DNA of 64,000 bases from Phycisphaeraceae bacterium (GTDB taxonomy: Bacteria; Planctomycetota; Phycisphaerae; Phycisphaerales; UBA1924). The position numbers and the translations under genes are program-made. Positions 38,902 through 48,052 of the stretch are shown piece by piece (the stretch's first letter is position 1; the number at the start of each line of letters is the position of its first letter). The DNA lies in the NCBI GenBank assembly GCA_021299385.1, contig JAJTGZ010000001.1, forward strand, positions 32,398 to 96,397. The letters run 5' to 3'. The notes below the pieces were generated by a model that was not told the origin of the DNA, did no database searches, and saw only the letters and a program-made list of their open reading frames with translations.

Positions 38902-40449
38902 ATGTCACGCATCAACAGCAACGTCTCCTCTCAGGTCGCACGATCTAATCTGCGTAAGGCAGGCACCGACCTTGACACCAGGCTCCAACGCCTCTCGACA
39001 GGGCTGCGCATCAACCGCGGCGCCGACGACCCCGCCGGGCTGATCATCAGCCAGCGTCTAGGCTCGGAGATCGACGGCCTGCAGCAGGCCATCAAGAACA
39101 CCGAGCGTGCCAGCTCCGTCATCGCTACGGCCGAGGGCGCCCTCAGCGAGGTCAGCGACCTGCTGAACTCCATCAAGGGCCTCGTCGTCGAGGCCGCCAG
39201 CACCGGCGCAACAAGCGACCAAGAACGCGAAGCCAACCAGCTCCAGATCAACAGTGCTATTGACTCGATCACACGCATCAGCGAGTCGTCCAGCTTCGGC
39301 GGGCTGAAACTGCTCAATGGCTCGCTGGACTATGTCCTCTCAGGCGTCAAAACCTCCGCCATCACACGCGCTCGCGTCTACAACGCCAACCTCAACGGCC
39401 GCAGCAGCATCCAGGTCAACGTCGATGTCCTCAACTCCGCACAGAACGCCACGCTCTATATCCCCGGCACCTATACCGGTGTGCTCACCAGCGCCAACGG
39501 CAGGCTCGTCTCCGCCACCCGCATGGAGATCCGAGGCCCACGCGGGGTACGCGTCCTGGACTTCATCGCCAGAACTCCACTCTCGGCCGTCCGCGACGGG
39601 ATCAACAGCCTCAAGGACGCCACCGGGCTTTCCGCCAGCCTCGACGGGACCAACGGCACCTCTGGTGTCGTAATCAACTCAGTTGACTTCGGCAGCAGTG
39701 AGTTTGTCTCAGTCCAAAACCTCAATAACGCGGAGGCCTTCAAGACCTATCGGCTCAAGAACGGCCTGCCGGTGACCACCTCAAGCATCGCCGAACGAAT
39801 CGCCGGGAACACCCTTGAAGCTAGCAACGACGACATCGGGCAGGACGTCTTCGCACTCGTCAACGGCGTGCTCGGCTCAGGGCGTGGTGTTGTCGTCAAC
39901 CTTCCAGACTCGACCACCCTCGGCCTAGAACTGACACTCTCGGTGGCCATGGCCACAAAGCCCAGCGCTGCGGTGAGCACCTTCTACATCACCGGTGGTG
40001 GTGCGCTCTATCAGCTCGGCGGGGAGATCAACTCCGCACAGCAGGTCAACATCGGCATCCCCTCGACCGCCTCCAATCGAATCGGCGGCAGGCTCATCCA
40101 GGGCACGCTCCAGTTCCTTGACTCCATCAAGTCCGGGGGCCTCAACTCACTGGACAAAAAAGAGCGCCTCCAGTACGCCAGCGACATCGTTGCCGCCGCC
40201 ATCGACGAGGTCTCGACCTTCCGTGGCCGGCTTGGTGCGCTCGAAAAGAACACCCTCGGGACCAACGCACGCTCGATCCAGACCGCGGTGGAGAACCTGA
40301 CCGCTAGCCAGTCGATCATCCGCGACGCCGACTTTGCCGAGGAGACCAGCAAACTCACCCGCGCACAGATTCTCTCGCAGACCAGCACCAGCGTCCTGCA
40401 GCTTGCCAACCAGCAGGCCCAGAGCGTCCTCTCTCTGCTCCAGCGGTAA
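38902..40449 (+). CDS. fliC: Flagellin
   Basis: A 515-residue filament subunit. The N-terminal D0/D1 domain is canonical (SRINSNVSSQVARSNLRKAG, then RLSTGLRINRGADDPAGLIIS, IKNTERASSVIATAEGALSEV), as is the C-terminal one (NTLGTNARSIQTAVENLTASQSIIRDADFAEET, ending QILSQTSTSVLQLANQQAQSVLSLLQR in pieces). The middle (about 150-390) is the variable surface part and includes an LDFIARTPLSAVRDGINSLKD-type Flagellin-IN module. It should be under CsrA/FliW control through the two hairpins upstream. No sigma-28 consensus is seen in the 127-bp leader, so transcription may come from further upstream. Confidence 0.95.
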   Translation: MSRINSNVSSQVARSNLRKAGTDLDTRLQRLSTGLRINRGADDPAGLIISQRLGSEIDGLQQAIKNTERASSVIATAEGALSEVSDLLNSIKGLVVEAASTGATSDQEREANQLQINSAIDSITRISESSSFGGLKLLNGSLDYVLSGVKTSAITRARVYNANLNGRSSIQVNVDVLNSAQNATLYIPGTYTGVLTSANGRLVSATRMEIRGPRGVRVLDFIARTPLSAVRDGINSLKDATGLSASLDGTNGTSGVVINSVDFGSSEFVSVQNLNNAEAFKTYRLKNGLPVTTSSIAERIAGNTLEASNDDIGQDVFALVNGVLGSGRGVVVNLPDSTTLGLELTLSVAMATKPSAAVSTFYITGGGALYQLGGEINSAQQVNIGIPSTASNRIGGRLIQGTLQFLDSIKSGGLNSLDKKERLQYASDIVAAAIDEVSTFRGRLGALEKNTLGTNARSIQTAVENLTASQSIIRDADFAEETSKLTRAQILSQTSTSVLQLANQQAQSVLSLLQR

Positions 40450-40453
40450 GCCC

Positions 40454-40476
40454 GCCTGGCACCCACCTAGCCAGGC
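40454..40476 (+). other. Hairpin after the flagellin gene
   Basis: GCCTGGC / GCCAGGC, a perfect 7-bp stem with a 9-base loop, begins 5 bp after the flagellin stop. It has no T-tract. It may stabilise the mRNA 3' end or act as a weak or Rho-assisted terminator. Confidence 0.5.
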
Positions 40477-40560
40477 ACGATCGCATGCCCGATCGCCCCG
40501 CGGGCTTGCCCCGCGCGGTCGTTCTCGCCCGCACGCGCCGGACCGGAGCTACCCTCGGGC

Positions 40561-41127
40561 ATGATCCACCCTTGGCACGAAGTTACACCGATGAGCACCA
40601 CCGGCGACCTGCCGGGCAACTTCACCGCCATCGTTGAAATCCCCAAAGGCTCAAGCAACAAGTACGAACTGGACAAAGGCTCCGGACTGCTCCGCCTTGA
40701 CCGCGTCCTCTCCAGTGCTGTCTATTACCCTGCCAACTACGGCTTCATCCCGCAGACACTCGCCGAGGACAACGACCCGATGGACGTCCTCGTCTATTGC
40801 ACCGAAGAAATCCCACCCCTGACCCTCTGTGATGCCCGCGCCGTCGGCGTCATGACCATGATCGACCAGGGCCAGCCAGACCACAAGATCATCGCCGTGC
40901 TCGTCCAAGACCCCATCTACGGCGAGCGGCACAAAATCCAAGACTTTCCCAACCACATGATGAAGATGCTCCAACGCTTCTTCCAAGACTACAAAACCCT
41001 CGAAGGCAAGCAGGTCGCCGTCGACCAGCTCCAGCCCGTTGACGTCGCCCACCGCATCATCGAAGAATCGCTCGACCGCTACACCAAAGCACGCCAACGC
41101 GGCGCCATCAAGGGCCTGAGCGTCTAA
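40561..41127 (+). CDS. ppa: Inorganic pyrophosphatase (family I)
   Basis: A 188-residue soluble enzyme hydrolysing pyrophosphate to phosphate and pulling biosynthetic reactions forward. The start ATG 40561 gives MIHPWHEV, a common N-terminus in this family. Conserved features are VEIPKGSSNKYELDK, YYPANYGFIPQT, the metal-binding motif DNDPMDVLV, and the later IPPLT and GERHKIQDFP (around 120). Length is normal. It is followed by hpt, PH-domain, coaE and rho genes on the same strand with short gaps. Confidence 0.94.
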   Translation: MIHPWHEVTPMSTTGDLPGNFTAIVEIPKGSSNKYELDKGSGLLRLDRVLSSAVYYPANYGFIPQTLAEDNDPMDVLVYCTEEIPPLTLCDARAVGVMTMIDQGQPDHKIIAVLVQDPIYGERHKIQDFPNHMMKMLQRFFQDYKTLEGKQVAVDQLQPVDVAHRIIEESLDRYTKARQRGAIKGLSV

Positions 41128-41163
41128 CGCACGCCGCCCTACCGGCACCACACCACGCCCCAC

Positions 41164-41760
41164 ATGGACCACGCGATCAACAGCACGCAACCCAGCCCAC
41201 GCACCCGCGTGCTCTTGAGCCGCCAGAAGATCGCCCAGCGCACCGCCGAGCTCGGCGCGCAAATCTGCGCCGATCTCGCCCACGAAGAGGCCACCCTCCG
41301 CGCCGCCGGCATCACGCCGGGCCCGATCGTGCTGGTACCCGTCCTCACCGGCGCGCTCGTCTTTGCCGCCGACCTCATCAGGCAGATGCCCGTCAGCCTC
41401 AGCATCCGCCCCGTAACCCTCTCCAGTTACCCCGGCAGCGCCACCAGCAGCCAGGGTGTCAGCGTCCCCTACGCACTCCCAACAGACTTGGCCGGCACCC
41501 GCGTGCTTGTCATCGATGACATCCTCGACTCCGGCCGCACGCTCGGCCTGCTCAGCCGGGTCTTTGCCGCCCAGCACCCCCAGTCGATCCGGCTGGCGGT
41601 GCTGCTCGACAAACGCAAGCCCAATGGTCGGGCCGAGGAAGTCCCCATCCAATACGCCGGCTTCACCATCGACGACCTCTTCGTCGTCGGCTACGGCCTG
41701 GACTACGACGGCCTCTACCGCAACCTCCCCGAGGTCTGCGAACTCCTCCTGCCCACCTAA
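41164..41760 (+). CDS. hpt: Hypoxanthine phosphoribosyltransferase
   Basis: A 198-residue purine-salvage enzyme joining hypoxanthine or guanine to PRPP. The PRPP-binding loop VLVIDDILDSGRTL lies around residues 113-126, and the N-terminal RTAELGAQICADL and PVLTGALVFAADLIRQMP fit type-I transferases of the HPRT class. The closing FVVGYGLDYDGLYRNLPEV motif is specific for this family. It lies 36 bp after ppa. Confidence 0.93.
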   Translation: MDHAINSTQPSPRTRVLLSRQKIAQRTAELGAQICADLAHEEATLRAAGITPGPIVLVPVLTGALVFAADLIRQMPVSLSIRPVTLSSYPGSATSSQGVSVPYALPTDLAGTRVLVIDDILDSGRTLGLLSRVFAAQHPQSIRLAVLLDKRKPNGRAEEVPIQYAGFTIDDLFVVGYGLDYDGLYRNLPEVCELLLPT

Positions 41761-41777
41761 CGACCCAACACACACAC

Positions 41778-42344
41778 GTGCCCGCAACAAAGCCACAACC
41801 CAATCCCGGCATGCACCCCCTGGCCACGGCTGCCCCCATCCAGCCCGTCGTCCTGGCGGGTGTCCTCGAAGAGGGAGAAATCGTCATCCTCGCCACCCGT
41901 CCGAGCATCTGGTTCATCCTCCTCAAGCGCCTTGGCTCCTTCGCCGCCGCCGCGGTTTTCTCGATCGCCGCGATCATCCTCGACGCCCTGGACCTGCTGG
42001 ACATCTCCGCCCCGGCGATCATCGCCGGGGTCCTCGCCGCCCTTGCCCTGACGATGCTCTGGTTCATGATCGACCGTGCCACCCGCCTCTACCTGCTCAC
42101 CGATCGTCGCGTCCTGCGGGTCTCGGGCGTCTTCCGCCAGACGGTCATTGAGGCACCCCTCCGCCACGTCCAGAGCGTTACGCTCTACCGCTCCCTCCGC
42201 GAGCGCATCTTCGGCATCGGCACCGTCGTCTTCAGCACCGCCGCCGCGGGGGGCATCGCCGGCGAGTTCAGCTGGTTCATGTCCCCGGCACCACTGGACG
42301 CGATCAAAACCATCCGCGACACACTCGGACGCTACGGCAAGTGA
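41778..42344 (+). CDS. Membrane protein with bacterial PH (bPH2, YdbS-like) domain
   Basis: 188 residues from GTG 41778; ATG 41811 is an alternative start. Two membrane helices (about 45-68, FAAAAVFSIAAIILDAL, and 74-95, IIAGVLAALALTMLWFM) precede a PH-like domain. That domain has YLLTDRRVLRVSGVFRQTVIEAPLRHVQSV, the conserved TDRRV and L-x-H-V-Q-S-V of bPH2 proteins, and a closing GEFSWFMSPAPLDAIKTIRD. Family members sit in the inner membrane and their roles are poorly known. It overlaps coaE by GTGA. Confidence 0.85.
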   Translation: MPATKPQPNPGMHPLATAAPIQPVVLAGVLEEGEIVILATRPSIWFILLKRLGSFAAAAVFSIAAIILDALDLLDISAPAIIAGVLAALALTMLWFMIDRATRLYLLTDRRVLRVSGVFRQTVIEAPLRHVQSVTLYRSLRERIFGIGTVVFSTAAAGGIAGEFSWFMSPAPLDAIKTIRDTLGRYGK

Positions 42345-42985
42345 TCCCGCGCCTGCCCATGCTGGTCGTCGGCCTCACCGGTGGCATCGGCGCGGGCAAG
42401 ACCGCCGTCGCCCACGCCCTGGCCGCACACGGCGCGGTCGTCTCCGACTCTGACCGCACCGCACGCGAACTGCTCACCCACCCGGCCGTGCGAGAGAAAC
42501 TCGTCCAATGGTGGGGCCAGGGCATCCTCAACGAGGCCGGCCAGGTCGACCGCTCCAAGGTCGCCCAGCTCGTCTTCACCGAACCAACCCAACGCGGCAA
42601 GCTCGAAAAACTCATCCACCCGATGATCCACGAGCAGCGCCGGCATGAGATGCAGCACGCCCGCGCCAAGCACACACGCCTGTTCGTCATCGACGCGCCT
42701 TTGCTCATCGAGGCGGGCCTCGACCGCGAGTGCGACCAGATCGTCTTCGTCGACGCACCACGCGATCAGCGCCTCGCCCGCGTCCTGGCCAAGCGCGGCT
42801 GGGACGAGGCCGAACTCACACGCCGGGAGGCCGCTCAACTGCCGCTGGAAGATAAAAAACGCCGAGCCGGCCACATCATCGTCAACGACGGCAACGCCAA
42901 TCACCTGATGCAGCAGGTCCTCGCATTGATCGAAAAACTCCGCCTGATCGCGCTCGGACAAGACCCGCCCAATCATCGCGCCTAG
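42341..42985 (+). CDS. coaE: Dephospho-CoA kinase
   Basis: A 214-residue enzyme that phosphorylates the 3'-hydroxyl of dephospho-CoA, the last step of coenzyme A synthesis. P-loop [11 protein letters not shown] is at about residues 11-21. [11 protein letters not shown], the lid [19 protein letters not shown] and [12 protein letters not shown] are family features. GTG 42341 overlaps the PH-domain stop, so translation is coupled. The enzyme is soluble and of normal length. Confidence 0.93.
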   Translation: MIPRLPMLVVGLTGGIGAGKTAVAHALAAHGAVVSDSDRTARELLTHPAVREKLVQWWGQGILNEAGQVDRSKVAQLVFTEPTQRGKLEKLIHPMIHEQRRHEMQHARAKHTRLFVIDAPLLIEAGLDRECDQIVFVDAPRDQRLARVLAKRGWDEAELTRREAAQLPLEDKKRRAGHIIVNDGNANHLMQQVLALIEKLRLIALGQDPPNHRA

Positions 42986-43167
42986 TGTTCTACGTCGGCG
43001 GGCGTGGGGCAACAGCACCACGCCCCGGCACCCACAGGCGTTCCAACCGTGTGTACCACTCCCGCGCCCAACTGGGCGTGGGAAACACACCCCGGCCACC
43101 CTGGGCCCGAACACACACCCACAACAACGCACATCCCATCGAGCTTCAAACCAAAAGGACGATCATC

Positions 43168-44814
43168 GTGAGCAGCAAGCCAAACGGCCCAACAGGTATC
43201 GATGCACCCGCCAAACCCACCACCCAATACGCCCCCCCAGCACCCGCGGGCAACAACCCCAATGGCTCCAACACCGGTGGCGGTGGTGGCGGTGGCGACT
43301 ACAGCTCCTTCGGCGGCGGCAGGCGACGCAAAAAGAAACGCCGTGGCGGCGGCGGTGGGGGGGGCGGCGGCGGCGGCGGTGGTGGGCCAGGCGGCGGCGG
43401 AAACTACGGGCCAAGCCTCGGCGATGCCGGCGGCGAAATCCGCGGCACACCAGGCCAGAACGGCCTACCCACCGACGACGAACTCGAACGCGAAGCAGCC
43501 GAACTCGAAGCCATCGTCGCAAAGGCCGACCCAGCCGCGCTCAAAGACTCCCTGACCATCACACAACTCCAACGCATGGAGATCGACGAGATCCTCAAAA
43601 TCGCCAAAAAAGAGGGCCTCGAAAACTATACCCAACTCTCCAAGCAAGACGTCATCTTCAAAATCCTCAAGGCCCGCGCAGCCAAGCAAGGAATCATGCT
43701 CGGCGACGGCACACTCGAAATAATGCCCGATGCCTTCGGCTTCCTCCGCTCGCCTGAAAACTCCTATCTCGCCGGCCCAGACGACATCTACGTCTCACCC
43801 ACCCAGATCCGCAAGCACGGCCTCAAAAAAGGGATGACCGTCAAAGGCTTCATCCGCCCACCCAAAGAGAGCGAAAAATACTTCGCCCTCCTCCGCGTCG
43901 ACCAGGTCAACGGCCAAAAGCCCTCCAAGGTTGCCGAGCGCACCACCTTTGAGAATCTCACACCACTGCACCCCGAAGAGCGCTACATCCTCGAGACCGA
44001 GCCGACCGAGATCGAGTGCCGGACCATTGACCTCGTCTCCCCCCTGGGCAAGGGCCAGCGTGCCCTGATCGTCGCCCCGCCACGTACGGGCAAGACGGTG
44101 CTGCTGCAGAAGATCACCAAGGCGATCGCCAAGAACTACCCGGACGTGAAGATCATCGTCCTGCTCGTCGACGAACGCCCCGAGGAAGTAACCGACTTCC
44201 GCCGGACGACGACCAAAAGCCCTAACGTCGAGGTCGTTGCCAGCACCTTCGACGAGCAGGCCGCACGCCACGTCCAGGTCGCTGAGATGGTCATCGAAAA
44301 AGCCAAGCGCATGGTCGAGTTCGGCGACGACGTCGTCATCCTGCTGGACTCCATCACCAGGCTCGCCCGCGCGTACAACAACGAGATGCCCCACTCCGGC
44401 CGCATCATGTCCGGCGGCATCGACGCAGGCGCACTCCAACGCCCCAAAAAGTTCTTCGGCGCAGCACGCGCCATCGAGCACGGCGGCAGCCTCACCATCA
44501 TCGCCACCGCCCTCGTCGACACCGGCAGCAAAATGGACGAGGTCATCTTCGAGGAGTTCAAGGGCACCGGCAACAGCGAGCTCCACCTCGACCGCAAGCT
44601 CGTTGAAAAACGCATCTATCCCGCCATCGACGTTGCCGCCTCGGGCACCAGGCGCGAAGAGCTGCTCATGGACAAGAAGGAACTCGAACTCGTCTACCGC
44701 CTCCGCAAGGTCCTCAGCGATATGAACGTTGTCGAGTCCATGGAACTGCTCAAGGCCCGCCTGGCCAAGCAGAAAACCAACGCCGAGTTCCTCATGTCCA
44801 TGGCCATGAGCTAA
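43168..44814 (+). CDS. rho: Transcription termination factor Rho with Gly/Lys-rich N-terminal insert
   Basis: A protein of 548 residues from GTG 43168, chosen because AAGGA lies 8 bp upstream (43155-43159); the frame open from 42985 reads leader sequence. The N-terminal 36 residues are Pro/Asn-rich. Residues 37-78 are low complexity: a Gly block, a basic patch RRRKKKRR, then an almost uninterrupted Gly block. The normal Rho N-domain ([20 protein letters not shown]), cold-shock RNA-binding fold ([20 protein letters not shown]) and RecA motor follow, with Walker A APPRTGKT at 303-310, [11 protein letters not shown] and [12 protein letters not shown]. It is a hexameric RNA helicase ending untranslated transcripts. 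Confidence 0.95.
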   Translation: MSSKPNGPTGIDAPAKPTTQYAPPAPAGNNPNGSNTGGGGGGGDYSSFGGGRRRKKKRRGGGGGGGGGGGGGGPGGGGNYGPSLGDAGGEIRGTPGQNGLPTDDELEREAAELEAIVAKADPAALKDSLTITQLQRMEIDEILKIAKKEGLENYTQLSKQDVIFKILKARAAKQGIMLGDGTLEIMPDAFGFLRSPENSYLAGPDDIYVSPTQIRKHGLKKGMTVKGFIRPPKESEKYFALLRVDQVNGQKPSKVAERTTFENLTPLHPEERYILETEPTEIECRTIDLVSPLGKGQRALIVAPPRTGKTVLLQKITKAIAKNYPDVKIIVLLVDERPEEVTDFRRTTTKSPNVEVVASTFDEQAARHVQVAEMVIEKAKRMVEFGDDVVILLDSITRLARAYNNEMPHSGRIMSGGIDAGALQRPKKFFGAARAIEHGGSLTIIATALVDTGSKMDEVIFEEFKGTGNSELHLDRKLVEKRIYPAIDVAASGTRREELLMDKKELELVYRLRKVLSDMNVVESMELLKARLAKQKTNAEFLMSMAMS

Positions 44815-44820
44815 CACAAG

Positions 44821-44856
44821 AACCCCTCCCCCGAGGGGAGGGGCAGGGGTGGGGTT
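44821..44856 (+). repeat. REP-like palindromic intergenic repeat, copy 5 (consensus form)
   Basis: A perfect stem CCCCTCCCC / GGGGAGGGG with loop CGA, then CAGGGGTGGGGTT. It starts 6 bp after the rho stop. Confidence 0.85.
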
Positions 44857-44897
44857 CTCTGGTCTTTACCCCCCCCCACACACAGATCCAACTCCCC

Positions 44898-45233
44898 ATG
44901 CCCCCAACCCTCGGCACCACCCTGGGCTTTCGCATCCTCTTCGGCTCGGCCTGGGCCGCCGTCGCCGTGCTCTTTGGCCTCTGGGCCTTGACCGAGTGGC
45001 CCGCACGCCTGATCCTCGAACAAGACGGCCAACTCGCGCGCTTTGCCACCAGCGCCAAGTTCGCCGGCGTGGGGTTCTTCGTCATGGGCATCTTCATCTT
45101 CGTCCTCCGCGTTGCCGACCCCCTCTTCCCCGTAGCCGACACACGCCTGACACGCCCGATCACCACCCTCGCCCAGGCCGTCTTCGTCCTCTGCTTCCTG
45201 ATCGCCATCACCCTGGCCATCCGAGCACGCTAA
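44898..45233 (+). CDS. Small three-helix membrane protein, unknown
   Basis: A 111-residue hydrophobic protein. Predicted membrane helices lie at about 10-30 (ILFGSAWAAVAVLFGLWAL), 53-72 (FAGVGFFVMGIFIFVLRV) and 88-108 (TTLAQAVFVLCFLIAITLAI), with short polar loops. No known family was recognised. The ATG at 44898 follows a REP-like repeat after rho. Composition matches the surroundings. The function is unknown. Confidence 0.6.
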   Translation: MPPTLGTTLGFRILFGSAWAAVAVLFGLWALTEWPARLILEQDGQLARFATSAKFAGVGFFVMGIFIFVLRVADPLFPVADTRLTRPITTLAQAVFVLCFLIAITLAIRAR

Positions 45234-45489
45234 GAAGTGGTGCGTCCACGGGTTGGGCCCGTCAAAGCGCGGGCTTTACCCGTGGCTACACACCGCGGCC
45301 CCGCTTGGGCCGAACTCATACTCGAATCCAACCCCGATTTACAACTCTGACAACCTCTGCACCTCTGCACCTCTGAGTGAATCCCCCTTTGGGCTCTCTG
45401 GGCCTCGGGTGTAAAAAACTCTGTTTCCCTCCCAACAACAATCGACCAATCACTCGCCCCGGCCCCTCCACCCCTCCGATAATGTCTGC
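45234..45489. other. Intergenic repeat-like region
   Basis: 256 bp. It holds a long inverted structure, CCACGGGT ... ACCCGTGG (about 45253-45294), with GGGCCCGTCAAAGCGCGGGC inside it, and a triple CACCTCTG-type short repeat near 45356-45376. It resembles degraded dispersed elements. No gene or clear promoter is seen for the TPR-like gene that follows. Confidence 0.45.
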
Positions 45490-47943
45490 GTGAAACACCC
45501 ACCCGCCGTAGCCACACGCACACTCGCCGCCGCACTGATGCTCTTTGCTGGTCTCGCAGCACCAACCTATGCGCAAACTCCACCCGCCCCGACAACCAAC
45601 ACCACCACCACCCTCAACCCCTTCGCTGCCCGTTCCCTCACCCGTGCCGTCCTCGTCGATCTCAAGTCCCTCGCCTCCCCAGGCCCGGCCGACTACCAGC
45701 TCGCCGCCGCCCTTTTGCAATCCGCCGGCGAGCTGGCCGATTCCCCCGCAGACATCTACCGCCTTGCTCTCGCGGCAGCGCAAGAAGGTGGCGATACAGC
45801 GCGCGTCCTGGAGCTTTCCCGCCTGCTCGTCAAGGCCGACCCTACTGACACCGTTGCACAACTCCAGCTCATCGAAGCCCGCGCCAACGCCTCCGAGACC
45901 GCCGCCGGCAAGCTCGAGGTTTACTCCACCGTCCTTGGCCCGCGCGGCGTAGGTGTCGACCCCGCCGTCCGCTCCCGTGTCGCCCTCCAGTCTGCCCTGG
46001 TCAAAAAACAAACCGGCGACAGCAGGGGCTACGCCCAAGACCTCACCACCGCCACCGCGCTGGACTCCTCCAACAAGCAGGCCGCGGCCCTCGCCCTCGA
46101 GTTCTTTGCCGAGCGAGTTGACGAGCCCTCGGCGAACCTGGAACTGGTCACCAATCTTCTCCTGGCCGACCCCCTGGACGCGCAGACGCACTTGATGCTC
46201 GCGGACATCTTCGCCCGGTCTGGCGCACCGCAGGCCTCCCTGCGCTTCTACGCACTTGCCGAGGCGATCCTCACGCGCTCGGGCCAGGCCCTGGAACCAC
46301 CCCAGCAGGCCCAGCGGTGGGTGCAGATCGGCAACGCCCAAGGCCCCCGCCAGGCGATGCTCCAACTGACCGAACTCATCGCCGCACCACGCCGAGAGGC
46401 GCAACTTGCCCGCCAGCAGGCCGAGCAAGCCAAACGCCCATTGACCGACCTCCCCGACCCGGCCACCATCCGCCTGCGCCCCGAACTTGAGCGCCTCCGC
46501 TTCGCATATGCCCTGGGCCTGTCTGACGCGCCCACCATCGCCGAATCCCTGGCCGACTATGCCGCCTATGCCGCGGACTTCACCAAAGACCTTCCCCCCG
46601 GCACACCCCCGGCCCCACCCGAGTTCGAGCTCGCCTTCATGCGCCTGCTGGCCAATGTCGATGCCGAAAAAGCAGCCCAAGACGTCGCGCGCTTCGCCCA
46701 GGCCGGCGCACCTCCTGAGGTCCTCGCCCGCCTCCAGGCCCTCATCAAGCACCGCGCAGGGGACACCCCCTCCGCCCAGGCCGAGCTCCAGGGCATCCCC
46801 GACGACACACTCGCGATGCTCGCCCTCGCCCAGATCAAGATCGAGTCCAAAGACAACCCCCAAGCGATCGACACGATCCTCACCGACATCTCCACCCGTG
46901 CCCCCGGCACACCCGTCGCCGTTTGGGCACAAACCACCTACGCCCAGCGCACCGGCAAGCCGATCCCCGCGCCACCCACCGCCGAGCGATTTGCCTCCAT
47001 CGCCGCGGGCATCCCCAACTGGGTCGATGAGGTCGTCAAAGAGCCGGCACGCTTCCTCACTGTCCTGGCCACCGCACCCCGCGAGCCTTTCCAGTCCACT
47101 GACCCCACACAGATCACACTGCAAATCCGCCACCATGTTCCCGTCCCGCTCGCGCTTGGCCCCGGCGAGGTCCTCGACTCACGCTTGCTCATCATCGCCA
47201 CCCCCGACTTTGGCCGTGGCATCGACCCCGCACGCACCGGCAGCGAGGTCATCAACCTTGACCGCAGGCTCCGGCTCATGCCACGCGAAGAACTTAGGGC
47301 CACCATCTGGCCCGACCCCGGCGCCGTCGGCTGGTCGATCCAGAGCGCCCCGGCCGCATCCATCCGCGTCCGCTACCGCATCATCAACGGGTTCCAGGTC
47401 ATCGACAACATCCCCCGCGTCGCCGGCTTCGGCGCCGCCACCGAGGTCGGCCCCCTCCGCCGGCTCGTCCCACAGTTCTCGAATGCCGCTGCCCTCACCG
47501 AGGCCATCAAATCCGACCAAGGCCAACCCTTCGCCACCGCCGTCCAGGGCGCACGCCGGGCCCTGCTCACCGCAGGCACACCCGAGGGGATGCCTTCGGC
47601 CGAGGCCCAAGCCCTGGCCACCACCCTGGCTGAGCGTTACGCGCGTGAATCCCCCGCGGGCCGCATCCTCCTGCTCGCTGAGGTCCCCACACTCGCGCAG
47701 TCCCCCGCCGTGGCACCTTTCGAAGCCGCCGTGCGAGCCACCGTCGAGAGCGACACCACCACCTCCCTCCTCGCCCTGCTCACCCGCGCCGGCACCGCCG
47801 ACGACCCTCTCTTCACCCCTGCCAAAGCGAGCACAGTGCCAACCCTCGCCCGAGGTGCCCAAGCAATCCAATCCCGCCTCACCGCAGGCCGAGGGGGCCT
47901 GGCGACCCTCAAAGCCACCACCCCACCCACACCTCCCGAGTAA
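45490..47943 (+). CDS. Secreted TPR-like repeat protein
   Basis: 817 residues from GTG 45490. The signal peptide is MKHPPAVATRTLAAALMLFAGLAAPTYAQ (quoted in part: LAAALMLFAGLAAPTYAQ), with cleavage likely after AYA/TYA. Residues about 50-500 are helical with TPR-like spacing (DYQLAAALLQSAGELADSP, AQTHLMLADIFARSGAPQAS). A beta-rich section around 520-640 (ITLQIRHHVPVPLALGPGEVL) follows. No catalytic motif was recognised. Large secreted TPR proteins of this kind are frequent in planctomycetes and probably act as scaffolds in the envelope. Codon use is strongly C-rich, unlike the G-rich genes at the left of the window. Confidence 0.65.
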   Translation: MKHPPAVATRTLAAALMLFAGLAAPTYAQTPPAPTTNTTTTLNPFAARSLTRAVLVDLKSLASPGPADYQLAAALLQSAGELADSPADIYRLALAAAQEGGDTARVLELSRLLVKADPTDTVAQLQLIEARANASETAAGKLEVYSTVLGPRGVGVDPAVRSRVALQSALVKKQTGDSRGYAQDLTTATALDSSNKQAAALALEFFAERVDEPSANLELVTNLLLADPLDAQTHLMLADIFARSGAPQASLRFYALAEAILTRSGQALEPPQQAQRWVQIGNAQGPRQAMLQLTELIAAPRREAQLARQQAEQAKRPLTDLPDPATIRLRPELERLRFAYALGLSDAPTIAESLADYAAYAADFTKDLPPGTPPAPPEFELAFMRLLANVDAEKAAQDVARFAQAGAPPEVLARLQALIKHRAGDTPSAQAELQGIPDDTLAMLALAQIKIESKDNPQAIDTILTDISTRAPGTPVAVWAQTTYAQRTGKPIPAPPTAERFASIAAGIPNWVDEVVKEPARFLTVLATAPREPFQSTDPTQITLQIRHHVPVPLALGPGEVLDSRLLIIATPDFGRGIDPARTGSEVINLDRRLRLMPREELRATIWPDPGAVGWSIQSAPAASIRVRYRIINGFQVIDNIPRVAGFGAATEVGPLRRLVPQFSNAAALTEAIKSDQGQPFATAVQGARRALLTAGTPEGMPSAEAQALATTLAERYARESPAGRILLLAEVPTLAQSPAVAPFEAAVRATVESDTTTSLLALLTRAGTADDPLFTPAKASTVPTLARGAQAIQSRLTAGRGGLATLKATTPPTPPE

Positions 47944-47972
47944 CGCGGCGAGTATGAGGTATTCTGCCTCAG

Positions 47973-48019
47973 AACCCCTCCCCCAGAACATTCTGGCGGG
48001 GAGGGGCAGGGGTGGGGTT
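47973..48019 (+). repeat. REP-like repeat, CCAGAA-N2-TTCTGG loop variant (best copy)
   Basis: CCCCTCCC, then CCAGAACATTCTGG, then CGGGGAGGGGCAGGGGTGGGGTT. The loop insert is itself a 6-bp palindrome, so the hairpin is longer than in the CGA form. Confidence 0.8.
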
Positions 48020-48052
48020 CGCTGTCTTTCTTCCAGTCCCCTCCATCCCCCC

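Noticed and set aside
40452..40471. A third sigma-54-like site (TGGCAC-N5-TAGC) after flagellin
   Set aside because: The -12 element lacks the TTGC form, and the bases are better explained by the GCCTGGC/GCCAGGC hairpin.
44821..44856. REP-like palindromes as intrinsic terminators
   Set aside because: They have strong stems but no T-run on either side, occur in both orientations and also in divergent or upstream positions.
46487..48052. Open frame extending the UPF0104 protein by about 520 codons upstream
   Set aside because: It overlaps the TPR-like gene in another frame and is Ser/Pro/Arg-rich. The membrane protein starts naturally at ATG 48053.
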